64,000 nt of DNA from CAZSRL01 sp964609615. GTDB taxonomy: Bacteria > Bacillota_I > Bacilli_A > RF39 > UBA660. The stretch is taken from contig CAZSRL010000002.1 in the NCBI GenBank assembly GCA_964609615.1, positions 1 through 64,000 of the forward strand, given 5' to 3'. Positions 50,789 through 58,422 of the stretch are shown here, piece by piece. Each line of letters opens with the position of its first letter. The stretch's first letter is position 1. The translations under genes and the position numbers were made by a program. A model generated the notes under the pieces. The model had not been told where the DNA came from. It was given only the letters and a program-made list of their open reading frames with translations, and searched no databases.

Positions 50789-52114
50789 TTAATAATATCG
50801 TAGTATAATATCATACTCTTCATCAATACTTTTGTCAAACTTGGATTTTTTTAATCCAGGCAACCATATTATTTTTCCAGTCGCATCACAAACAATTGGC
50901 CAAATTTCTCTATCATCAAGTTTAATTTTTTCATTTATAAATATATCATTAATCTTTTTTCTACCAATCATACCTTTAATTTCCATTTTATCACCATTAT
51001 GTCTGCTTCTTACATATAATGGTAGGGTTACTTTATTACTATTAAGTCTTGTACAAAAATTATTTGTCCATTCACATGATTTAACTTTGGAAATGTTTTT
51101 AGCATTTGGCAAATTAACAATATCTATAATTTCTACCTCATATGCTTCATTTAATTCTTCTTTTACGTCGAAAGATAAAAATTCATATTCCTTTTTTACA
51201 ATTACATTATTTGGTAAATGTACTTTTGCATTTGCTTTGTTTGATTTTATTAAATGAAATATCAAATCCACATGAGAATCGCTAATTATAATTAAATCGT
51301 CATTATATATTTTTTCAAGCATGTTATATAGTATTTTAACCTGTAATAAATGATCTGTTTTATTAAACTCATCCAAATTAATTGTATGTTGTTTTACAAC
51401 TTTTTTTATTACATTATTCATTTGTTTATCAATAAATGCATTATATTCTAAAAGTGTTTCACTATATTTCAAAAATTTTTTATGGACATGTTCATCTTCT
51501 GTTTTAAAAAATGGTAATACATATTTCCTATATCTATTTCTAGTATAAACATCTTTAAAATTAGATTGATCTGTTCGATATTCAATATTATTTTTCTTAG
51601 CATATTCTAGTATTTCAGCCTTAGTTTTTGTAATAAGAGGTCTTATAATTTTATAGCCTTCTTTATCCACTATTTTAGAAAAACCGCTGTATCCTTTTAA
51701 TGTAGAACCTCTAGCAATTCTCATCAAAATAGTTTCCATTAAATCATCTCCATGATGCGCTGTTGCTAAAAACTGAGCTCCATATTTTTTCACGACTTTT
51801 TCAAAATATTTATATCTTATTGTTCTTGCCTCATTGTGAAAATTGTCTTCCCCATATTCTTCAATTTTATAATACTCAAAATATATTCCTTTTTCTCCAC
51901 AATAATTTTCTATAAATGTTTTTTCTTCTGCGCTTTCTTTTCTTAAATTATGATTTACATGTGCACAAATCAAAAACAAATCCAATTCTTTTTTTAATTC
52001 ATTAAATATATGTAACAAAACCATAGAATCTGGTCCACCAGAAATTCCTAATACAATTGTATCTTTATATTTAATACCAGTATTTTTTTTAATATATTCA
52101 TAAACATCTTTCAT
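50789..52114 (-). CDS. tilS: tRNA(Ile)-lysidine synthase TilS
   Basis: A 441-residue PP-loop ATPase that changes tRNA-Ile C34 to lysidine, essential for reading AUA, which is very frequent in this AT-rich genome. Motifs: LGISGGPDSMVLLHI (about residue 21), ICAHVNHNLRKESAEE, TAHHGDDLMETILMRIARGSTL. C-terminal TilS_C domain with LYVRSRHNGDKMEI and WPIVCDATGKIIWLPG. ATG 52114 follows GGAGG. Confidence 0.96.
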   Translation of the reverse strand: MKDVYEYIKKNTGIKYKDTIVLGISGGPDSMVLLHIFNELKKELDLFLICAHVNHNLRKESAEEKTFIENYCGEKGIYFEYYKIEEYGEDNFHNEARTIRYKYFEKVVKKYGAQFLATAHHGDDLMETILMRIARGSTLKGYSGFSKIVDKEGYKIIRPLITKTKAEILEYAKKNNIEYRTDQSNFKDVYTRNRYRKYVLPFFKTEDEHVHKKFLKYSETLLEYNAFIDKQMNNVIKKVVKQHTINLDEFNKTDHLLQVKILYNMLEKIYNDDLIIISDSHVDLIFHLIKSNKANAKVHLPNNVIVKKEYEFLSFDVKEELNEAYEVEIIDIVNLPNAKNISKVKSCEWTNNFCTRLNSNKVTLPLYVRSRHNGDKMEIKGMIGRKKINDIFINEKIKLDDREIWPIVCDATGKIIWLPGLKKSKFDKSIDEEYDIILRYY

Positions 52115-52178
52115 TTTAATGCCTCCTACATTATGTAATTTTATCAAATATTTTAATAAAAGTATATAACATTAGCTT

Positions 52179-52202
52179 AAAAAAAGTAACCTTAGTTACC
52201 TT
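52179..52202 (-). terminator. Terminator of the divIC gene
   Basis: Stem GTAAC/GTTAC (52186-52190, 52195-52199) and seven T on the minus strand. Confidence 0.75.
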
Positions 52203-52497
52203 TATCTTCTTCATCTATACGAATTATGATTTCTCCATTTTTACTATACATATATTTTTCTCTTGCATATTTTGCTATATATTCTGGGTCATTTAATTTT
52301 GTTATTTCTTTATTTAATTTTTCCTCTTCTTCTAATTTGTTGGCATATTGTTCTTTCAACTGAATTTTTTCTTTTTTGTTTTTATATATTTGAGACCAGT
52401 ACGAAAACATATTACTCACTAATAAAGTAAATAACGGAATAATAATTATTGTTAATAATAATACTTTTCTTTTATGTTTTTTATTTGATCTACTCAT
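52192..52497 (-). CDS. divIC: Septum formation initiator DivIC
   Basis: A 101-residue bitopic division protein: cytoplasmic basic SNKKHKRK, one helix (about 12-31), then an extracytoplasmic coiled coil (KNKKEKIQLKEQYANKLEEEEKLNKEI pattern of heptads) and the DivIC box NDPEYIAKYAREKYMYSKNGEIIIR. It forms the FtsL-DivIC-DivIB complex. Located after yabQ, as in Bacillus. RBS TAGGAGA. Confidence 0.95.
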   Translation of the reverse strand: MSRSNKKHKRKVLLLTIIIIPLFTLLVSNMFSYWSQIYKNKKEKIQLKEQYANKLEEEEKLNKEITKLNDPEYIAKYAREKYMYSKNGEIIIRIDEEDKGN

Positions 52498-52548
52498 TTT
52501 ATTCTCCTAATTATATTTATTTTACCACTTAAAAAAAAGTAAAACAAA

Positions 52549-52863
52549 TTATTCATCTTTAATTTTACTTTTTTTTACATTAAAATTTAAAAATTTTCTA
52601 AGTTTATAATTGTTTTTATTAAACAAGCTAAATCCAATAATTAAAACTATAATAAAATACACATGTATTATTCCATTATTAATTTTTCTTAAACATATAA
52701 AGTATAACAAAAATACATTTACAAAAATTAATAAATTTAATAACATTTTATATTTTAATTTTGTGTTATTAAGATAATAATAAAGAATGTTTACTATGTA
52801 TGAAACAAGTATTCCATATGAAAAAGAAAAAATAAGAGAAAGTAATTGTTTTTCTAATTCCAT
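52549..52863 (-). CDS. yabQ: Spore cortex biosynthesis protein YabQ
   Basis: A 104-residue membrane protein with about three to four helices, starting EKQLLSLIFSFSYGILVSYIVNILYYY, typical of the YabQ opening. YabQ sits in the membranes around the forespore and is needed for cortex formation. It is shorter than Bacillus YabQ (about 200) because the C-terminal tail is missing. The ATG overlaps the yabP stop (TAATG). Identification relies on fold plus the yabP-yabQ-divIC order. Confidence 0.85.
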   Translation of the reverse strand: MELEKQLLSLIFSFSYGILVSYIVNILYYYLNNTKLKYKMLLNLLIFVNVFLLYFICLRKINNGIIHVYFIIVLIIGFSLFNKNNYKLRKFLNFNVKKSKIKDE

Positions 52864-53156
52864 TATTTAAAAAGTTTAGACATTATAGATTCATTTTTAA
52901 TTTTTTTATTAGAATCTTCTAAATAATTTAAACTATTTATTTTTCCTTTTATAGATATAGTACCTTGAAATGTATCAAGTTTCAGTAATTCTAATGTATT
53001 TCCTTTAACAAGAACATAACCCATGCTGGATTCTATTATAAATTCTTCTTCATTAAAACTGTCTATTTTTTTTATTCCAGTTAAAACAATACTTTTCCTC
53101 TCATTTATTTGTATAGTGTGATTTATTGTTGCTTGTACGTCATTAATCTTGTCCAT
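52863..53156 (-). CDS. yabP: Sporulation protein YabP
   Basis: A 97-residue YabP/YqfC-family protein: NHTIQINERKSIVLTGIKKIDSFNEEEFIIESSMGYVLVKGNTLELLKLD is a close match to the family core, all beta. It is a mother-cell protein needed for spore cortex assembly together with YabQ. RBS TAGGAGGGA. Expected to be under sigma-E control; no clear promoter was identified in the 66-base gap to spoVG. Confidence 0.95.
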   Translation of the reverse strand: MDKINDVQATINHTIQINERKSIVLTGIKKIDSFNEEEFIIESSMGYVLVKGNTLELLKLDTFQGTISIKGKINSLNYLEDSNKKIKNESIMSKLFK

Positions 53157-53200
53157 ATTCCCTCCTATTTAAAAATATGAACATAACAATTATTTAGAAC

Positions 53201-53221
53201 AAAAAAAACGTCTTACGACGT
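53201..53221 (-). terminator. Terminator of spoVG
   Basis: Hairpin ACGTC/GACGT (53208-53212, 53217-53221) with eight T on the minus strand. Confidence 0.8.
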
Positions 53222-53222
53222 C

Positions 53223-53531
53223 TTATTCTTCTTCTGCAGCTTCTTCTGTTTCTTTTTTATTTTCAGGAACATAGTCTTCTGCATTTTCGTATGCATTTAA
53301 AATTTCTTTTTCAAATTTGCTTCTTGTTTCTTGTGTTATTGGATGAGCAATATCTTTATAATCGCCAGTAGGTGTTTTTCTACTAGGCATTGCTATAAAT
53401 AATCCTTTTTCACCTTCTATAATTCTAATATCGTGTACTGCGAATTCGTCATCTAGTAAAACTGAAGCTATTCCTTTCATACGAGAATTTTCTTTTTCAA
53501 CTTTTCTAATGTTGACAGATGTAATTTCCAT
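53223..53531 (-). CDS. spoVG: Septation/RNA-binding regulator SpoVG
   Basis: A 102-residue protein: [62 protein letters not shown], the latter nearly invariant in SpoVG. It binds DNA/RNA and in spore formers affects asymmetric septation and cortex. The acidic tail (ETEEAAEEE) is common. RBS GGGAGGAATG. Located between veg and yabP, a compressed version of the Bacillus region. Confidence 0.98.
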   Translation of the reverse strand: MEITSVNIRKVEKENSRMKGIASVLLDDEFAVHDIRIIEGEKGLFIAMPSRKTPTGDYKDIAHPITQETRSKFEKEILNAYENAEDYVPENKKETEEAAEEE

Positions 53532-53600
53532 TTAAACATTCCTCCCATGCATTAAATCTAATTTCATTTTACAATGTTTTTTTTAATAAAGCAATAAATT

Positions 53601-53813
53601 TTAAATAATTTTAACTATTAGAGTTTTTGTTAAAATATCAGAATAACTAAATGACTTTATTTCCTTTTCTCTTCTAATAATAAATAAGTAAGGATATGTT
53701 TCACTAATTTCTCCTTTAAAATATTCATACTTGTTTCGCCCTATGTTTATTTTAACTTCTACTTGTTTGCCTTTAATATTTTCTGTTTGTTCTTTAATTT
53801 TTAATATATTCAT
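53601..53813 (-). CDS. veg: Veg protein
   Basis: A 70-residue all-beta Veg-family protein: IKGKQVEVKINIGRNKYEYFKGEISETYPYLFII, then FSYSDILTKTL. In Bacillus Veg is abundant in vegetative cells and stimulates biofilm matrix genes; the molecular role is open. It starts 6 bases after the yabG stop, inside the same operon, where Bacillus veg has its own promoter. SD AAGG in the yabG end. Confidence 0.93.
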   Translation of the reverse strand: MNILKIKEQTENIKGKQVEVKINIGRNKYEYFKGEISETYPYLFIIRREKEIKSFSYSDILTKTLIVKII

Positions 53814-53818
53814 TTTAA

Positions 53819-54591
53819 TTACCTTGGAAATCCAATATACATCATCCCCTTTGACATTAACCCTCCTATACCATCTTTTCCATATTTAGTTTTATTCAAT
53901 AACTTGATTAATTCTATTTCTTCATTTCTATCACTTAAACTTATAGTAGTTGCTATTATAGCGGTATCTAATGCATGAATATTTATTCTTTTAGGACTGG
54001 AAGCAAAAGTTGCACCTGCTTTAATTAATTCTTCATAATTGCTTTGACATGCTCCAGCTATAATTACTAGTTTATCATATGATTTTTCATACTTCCTTGC
54101 GATTTTTACAGATTGTATAAAGTATTCACTATTTTTATAGTCATTATTTTGGTCTTTTCTTTTTTTATAATATGCATCATGTCCCGTTATAATTAATATA
54201 TCAGGATTTACTTCGTTTAAATATTTGTCTAAATTGTTTTCTAAATCTTTTTCACTTAAGCATATTCCATATGCAAGAACACTGCTTTTTTATAAAATTT
54301 CATACACCTTTTTAAATACTCATTATCGCTATCTATGTGAAGTATTTTACCTGGCAAATAAAAATATTCGTCTCTATTATCTTTTTTTAAATCTGATACT
54401 CTTTTTAAATATTCTTCATCATTTTCTAATATTTTTTTATTTTCTTTCTTTAAATCTTCTTTTATAGCATCAGCTTCTAATCGATAATTAATTCCTCGTA
54501 AATAATAATTATCTTCCTTTATTTTTATTACTTCAAAGACAATATCATTTTTATATGAGTTTCTTGTAACAAAATCACCTACATTCATCAT
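53819..54591 (-). pseudogene. yabG: Sporulation-specific protease YabG, frameshifted
   Basis: Two frames together make one YabG protein. The 5' part (from ATG 54591, after GGTGAT) contains VGDFVTRNSYKNDIVFEV and YLPGKILHIDSDNEYLKRCMKFYKK. After a run of six A (mRNA sense, 54291-54286) the sequence continues only in the -1 frame: SSVLAYGICLSEKDL, NPDILIITGHDAYYKK, VIIAGACQSNYEELIKAGATFASS, and the C-terminal GIGGLMSKGMMYIGFPR to the stop at 53819-53821. Without a shift the product stops at 54256 (112 residues). YabG trims spore coat proteins. Homopolymer indel, transcript slippage or sequence error are possible. Confidence 0.85.
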
Positions 54592-54634
54592 AAATATCAC
54601 CAATTAACTTTATGCAATTATAAAAAAAAAATAC

Positions 54635-55414
54635 CTAATTTAAATAATTAGATATTTCAACAAATTCTTCTATAGTTAATGATTCTGCTCTGTAAGTAAG
54701 ATCTTTCTTTAATATTTTTAAACATTTTTCTACTTTTATTAAATCATATTCTTTTAAATTATTCCTTAAATTTTTTCTTTTATATTTAAAGGAATCTCTT
54801 ATTAATTCAAATAAATGTTCTTCGTTATTAACCTTCATTTTTTCTTTTCTTTTATAAAATTTTAAAACAACACTATCTATCTTAGGTGATGGTACAAAAC
54901 AATTTTTTGAAACTTTAATAATTTTTTTAATCTCAAAATAATAATTTAAAAAAACAGTTAAAGAATTATACATTTTAGTATTATTTAAAGCACAAAATCT
55001 ATCACCCACTTCTTTTTGTACCATGAATACCATTTCGTTAATATTTATATTTGAATATATTATTTTCATTATTATTGGCGTTGTTATATAATATGGCAAG
55101 TTTCCAATAAAATAAATATTTTTATAGGCTTTAGTATGTTTTTCCAAATCAACATCTAAAAAATTCTCGAACAAAATCTTTAAATTATCACATTTTATTT
55201 TTTTCAATTCTTCTTCTAGTCTTTTATCAATTTCAAAACATAAAACATCACAATTCTTATTTACAAGTTTTTTGGTTAAGGCTCCACTACCTGGGCCAAT
55301 TTCTATAATTAAATCATCTTTTAAGGGACTAATTGATTCTACTATTTTATTTACAATATTATTATCTATTAAAAAATTTTGTCCTAATGATTTCTTATAA
55401 TTAAAGTTTTTCAT
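54635..55414 (-). CDS. rsmA: 16S rRNA dimethyladenosine transferase RsmA (KsgA)
   Basis: A 259-residue SAM-dependent enzyme that dimethylates A1518/A1519 of 16S rRNA. Motifs: SLGQNFLIDNNIVNKIVE, EIGPGSGALTKKL (SAM motif I), and the catalytic NLPYYITTPIIMKI (motif IV). C-terminal helical domain with FVPSPKIDSVVLKF and SFKYKRKNLRNNL. Complete. RBS AGAGGAT. Sits between a 3D-domain protein gene and yabG as in Bacillus (minus rnmV). Confidence 0.98.
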   Translation of the reverse strand: MKNFNYKKSLGQNFLIDNNIVNKIVESISPLKDDLIIEIGPGSGALTKKLVNKNCDVLCFEIDKRLEEELKKIKCDNLKILFENFLDVDLEKHTKAYKNIYFIGNLPYYITTPIIMKIIYSNININEMVFMVQKEVGDRFCALNNTKMYNSLTVFLNYYFEIKKIIKVSKNCFVPSPKIDSVVLKFYKRKEKMKVNNEEHLFELIRDSFKYKRKNLRNNLKEYDLIKVEKCLKILKKDLTYRAESLTIEEFVEISNYLN

Positions 55415-55441
55415 AACAAATATCCTCTTTTTGCAAAAATA

Positions 55442-56143
55442 TTACCAACCCACTCTTAAAACTTGAAATTCAAAATTTGAAATTCTTCCAATTTTATACG
55501 CATCTTTAACATTTGTAGTCAATAAGTCAACCACATTACCACTTACCCCTCTATCCATTGCAACTGCATTAACTTGCGTTCCTCTTAAATTGAATTTTAA
55601 AATTGTACCACATTTATAATTTGAACTTGTGGCAACTATTCTAACATTTCCATATTTTGAATCATTATAATATATTCCGTTCTTGCTTACAACATATCTA
55701 GATCCATTTTCTGTATGACAAGCAAGAACACCAGAACAGCCAGAACAAGTTGCAGTATAAGCAGTTAGTTCTCCCTTAAATGTTGAAATAACTTGAGGAT
55801 TCGTTTGCGTAGATGATACAACTTTTGTTTTTTTACTTTGTTGTTTTATAGCCTTTATTTCTTCTTTAATCTGTTTTTTTTCAGTAACTACTGTCTTTTC
55901 TACTCTTGTGTTGGTAGATGATTTTTTATCTGTTTTTTCAATTGCTTGGTTCTCTTTTTCTGTGATTACAGCTAATTCCTGTTGTTTATTTATGATAACT
56001 TGTTCTTGTAATGCTTTATCTAAGTTTTCATTTGCAGTTCCTAATAATTTAATTGAATCAAATAAAGTATCATTCGCTATAAGAAACGAAATGGGTACAA
56101 TCAATAATAATTGTATTACACTTTTAATTTTTCTATAAATCAT
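55442..56143 (-). CDS. Secreted 3D-domain (YabE/Sps-like) muralytic protein
   Basis: A 233-residue exported protein: signal/anchor helix (about 8-25), a Glu/Lys/Gln-rich coiled-coil linker (about 40-115), and a C-terminal 3D (MltA-like) domain (about 125-233) with TAYTATCSGCSG, VVSKNGIYY, CGTILKFN, AVAMDRGVSG (the Asp residues giving the 3D name) and VDLLTTNVKDAYKIG. It likely cleaves glycan strands or binds peptidoglycan, like the C-terminal part of YabE/RpfB relatives. It lacks the DUF348/G5 domains of YabE. RBS AAGGTG. Confidence 0.9.
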   Translation of the reverse strand: MIYRKIKSVIQLLLIVPISFLIANDTLFDSIKLLGTANENLDKALQEQVIINKQQELAVITEKENQAIEKTDKKSSTNTRVEKTVVTEKKQIKEEIKAIKQQSKKTKVVSSTQTNPQVISTFKGELTAYTATCSGCSGVLACHTENGSRYVVSKNGIYYNDSKYGNVRIVATSSNYKCGTILKFNLRGTQVNAVAMDRGVSGNVVDLLTTNVKDAYKIGRISNFEFQVLRVGW

Positions 56144-56182
56144 ACAAATACACCTTAAATTTCTAAAAAAAGTATAACATTT

Positions 56183-56947
56183 TTAGCCATTCAAGTCAAA
56201 AAGTTGTATAACATTTTTTGTTGTAGTGTAAAGCACTTCGGTTTCGGTTTTGTCATAAATGTTTGCAACATATTTTCCAATATTACTTATATATTTTGGT
56301 TCGTTTTTCAATTTTCTAAACGGATTTGGTGTTAAAAAAGGAGAATCAGTTTCTAAAATAATTTTATCTAAAGGTATATCTTTTAATACTTTTCTTTCAT
56401 CTTCAGCATTTTTAAATGTTATAATTCCATTTATTCCAATTAAAAAGCCCATTTTTATTATTTCATACGCTTCCATCTTTGTACCCTTAAAACTATGAAA
56501 AACACCTTTTAATTTAAATTTTTTTAATATCTCAATTATATCTTTATTTGCATCTCTTGAATGAATTATAACAGGCAAATTGTATTTTTCTGCTAAAAAA
56601 AGTTGTTTTTTTAATATTTTTATTTGATTTTCTTTTTCATATGAATCATAGTGATAGTCAAGACCTATTTCTCCAATTGCGTATACTTTGTTTGTTTTTA
56701 TTAATTGCTCTAGTATTTGAATATCTGTATCATTTATTTTACTTAGATTTTCAGGATGTATTCCTATTGCTCCATAAAATATATTTGGATACTTTGATTG
56801 TAATTTTATTATTTCATATGAACTATTAATATCATCAGCACAATTAATTATTTTTAATACATTTTCCATTTTAGAATTTTCTATAATTTTATCTATGTCA
56901 GAATAAAATTCAGATGTTATGTGTGCATGTGAATCTATATAATACAT
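56183..56947 (-). CDS. tatD: TatD-family metal-dependent nuclease
   Basis: A 254-residue TIM-barrel hydrolase: MYYIDSHAHITSEFY (metal HxH), GIHPEN, AIGEIGLDYHYDS, PVIIHSRDANKD, FHSFKGT and ILETDSPFLTPNP. Acts as a 3'-5' DNase in characterised members. The ATG at 56947 follows GGAAGTG, whose GTG could also start the frame at 56956. Position upstream of the 3D protein and rsmA is conserved. Confidence 0.96.
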   Translation of the reverse strand: MYYIDSHAHITSEFYSDIDKIIENSKMENVLKIINCADDINSSYEIIKLQSKYPNIFYGAIGIHPENLSKINDTDIQILEQLIKTNKVYAIGEIGLDYHYDSYEKENQIKILKKQLFLAEKYNLPVIIHSRDANKDIIEILKKFKLKGVFHSFKGTKMEAYEIIKMGFLIGINGIITFKNAEDERKVLKDIPLDKIILETDSPFLTPNPFRKLKNEPKYISNIGKYVANIYDKTETEVLYTTTKNVIQLFDLNG

Positions 56948-56976
56948 TGTTTTCACTTCCTCAAAAAATTATATCA

Positions 56977-57006
56977 TAAAAAAAATCGTTTTAATAAAAC
57001 AATTTT
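56977..57006 (-). terminator. Terminator of the small membrane protein gene
   Basis: Stem AAAATCGTTTT (56982-56992) with near-complement (56996-57006, one G-U), T's on the minus strand. Confidence 0.75.
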
Positions 57007-57196
57007 ATTTACAATAATTAATAATTAGTAATTTTATTACATAATATGCCATAAATAATAAAAATAATGCATTAAAAAAATTTTCTATAGTAATAAAATA
57101 ATAAAATAGCAATCCAGTTAATAATAAAACAATTATACTTCTTATTAAAAACGCTTTGTTGACTTTAAGCTTTTTTAAAACTTTTCCAATATTCAT
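57005..57196 (-). CDS. Small two-helix membrane protein, unknown
   Basis: A 63-residue protein, basic N-terminus (NIGKVLKKLKVNK), then two hydrophobic segments (about 17-34 and 40-60) with a short loop ENFFNA. The ATG at 57196 follows AAAGGGG; the open frame to 57268 upstream has no SD. It lies between spoVT and tatD on the same strand and ends in a terminator. No family recognised. Its conserved-type location next to spoVT could hint at a sporulation role, but nothing in the sequence shows it. Confidence 0.6.
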   Translation of the reverse strand: MNIGKVLKKLKVNKAFLIRSIIVLLLTGLLFYYFITIENFFNALFLLFMAYYVIKLLIINYCK

Positions 57197-57290
57197 ATAA
57201 TTCCCCTTTACTAGAACACGTATCAAGAATATATCAATTATTATTTTGTTTTTCAACATTTTAGACAATAAAAGTTAATGTTTTACATTT

Positions 57291-57815
57291 TTAGACAATA
57301 TTTTGGTTATTTTTTATTAATTTAACAAGTAATTCTATAAATTGTTTATCAATATCTTTTATTTCTCTACTTGATAATAGTACAATCGAACCAAAAAGTT
57401 CAGTATTATTTATCAGAGGATAAATAAATGCATTGTTTTTTATGTTTATGTTTTCAAACCAATTGTAATTGTCACATATACATATTGTTTTCTTTCTTTC
57501 ATTTAAAATATTTAAAAATGGTTTGTTAATAGATTTATTTGCCAGTTCTAAACTAGAGATTGATGTAACAATTACTTTTTCCAAATTTGTTACAATAATA
57601 TTTAATTTGAAAATGGTTTCCAAAAGCAAAACATATTCTTTTATGGTTGTTTCAAATCTTTTAAATTGATCATATTTTTTTAAAATGATTTTTTCTTCAT
57701 CAACAAATATTTCTAAATTTTCATTTTCTTTAATATATAAATAAGTTCTAATTTCTTTTGGTATTACAATTCTTCCTAAATCATCAATTTTTCTTACTAT
57801 TCCAGTACATTTCAT
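57291..57815 (-). CDS. spoVT: Stage V sporulation transcriptional regulator SpoVT
   Basis: A 174-residue regulator: N-terminal AbrB-type swapped-hairpin DNA-binding domain (MKCTGIVRKIDDLGRIVIPKEIR, residues 1-50) and a C-terminal GAF-like domain (about 60-174, with ELFGSIVLLS). SpoVT adjusts sigma-G-dependent forespore genes. The GAF part is divergent, yet length and layout match SpoVT, not AbrB (94 residues). RBS AAAGGAGT. In Bacillus it follows mfd; here ppa lies between, on the other strand. Confidence 0.93.
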   Translation of the reverse strand: MKCTGIVRKIDDLGRIVIPKEIRTYLYIKENENLEIFVDEEKIILKKYDQFKRFETTIKEYVLLLETIFKLNIIVTNLEKVIVTSISSLELANKSINKPFLNILNERKKTICICDNYNWFENINIKNNAFIYPLINNTELFGSIVLLSSREIKDIDKQFIELLVKLIKNNQNIV

Positions 57816-57919
57816 TTTTACTCCTTTAATTATATTTTGCATAATAATTGGATATATATACTACAACTTGACTTTTTATTTTGTCTAAAATATACTTAAT
57901 ATAGAAGAGAGATGATATT

Positions 57920-58408
57920 ATGAATAATGTAGTGGAAGCTATTATTGAAATTCCAATGGGAACTAGAAATAAATTTGAAATTAATAAAGAAACTGGCAGA
58001 ATGAAATTAGATCGTGTTTTATTTTCTGCTTTATCATATCCAGGTGAATATGGATTTATAGATAATACTTTAGCCGAAGACGGAGACCCGTTGGATATAT
58101 TAATTATAAGTAGCTTTTCTACTTATCCAGGCTGTATTGTAGAAGCTAGAATTTTAGGATATTTAGAAGTTAATGATGATGGTTATGAAGATGAAAAAAT
58201 AATTGCTGTTGTTGATAAAGATCCTAGATTTGAGCAATTAAATGACATTAATGATGTTGCTCCACATATAAAAATGGAAATAAAAGATTTCTTTAGCAAT
58301 TATAAATCATTACAGGAAATAGATGTAATTGCAGGAGAATTTAAAAACAGAGATAAAGCAATGGTTTTATTGGAAGAATCAATTGAAAGGTATAAAAACA
58401 AGAATTAA
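57920..58408 (+). CDS. ppa: Family I inorganic pyrophosphatase
   Basis: A 162-residue soluble Mg-dependent enzyme hydrolysing pyrophosphate. Motifs: IEIPMGTRNKFEI, YPGEYGFID, EDGDPLDILI (the DxDPxD metal site, about residue 54), and VVDKDPRFEQLNDI. Most Bacilli use the family II (Mn) enzyme, so a family I enzyme is worth noting. RBS GAGAGATGA. Divergent from spoVT and convergent with mfd. Confidence 0.95.
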   Translation: MNNVVEAIIEIPMGTRNKFEINKETGRMKLDRVLFSALSYPGEYGFIDNTLAEDGDPLDILIISSFSTYPGCIVEARILGYLEVNDDGYEDEKIIAVVDKDPRFEQLNDINDVAPHIKMEIKDFFSNYKSLQEIDVIAGEFKNRDKAMVLLEESIERYKNKN

Positions 58409-58422
58409 TCATTCTTGTTTTT
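58394..58422. terminator. Bidirectional terminator between ppa and mfd
   Basis: A 12-bp stem AAAAACAAGAAT (58394-58405) with its complement (58411-58422) lies between the convergent genes. Confidence 0.88.

Noticed and set aside
54256..54290. Programmed -1 ribosomal frameshift in yabG
   Set aside because: The A6G run is not in the A-AAA-AAG phase needed for tandem tRNA slippage; the base before the first AAA codon is T, so the P-site tRNA could not re-pair. Transcript slippage or indel is more likely.
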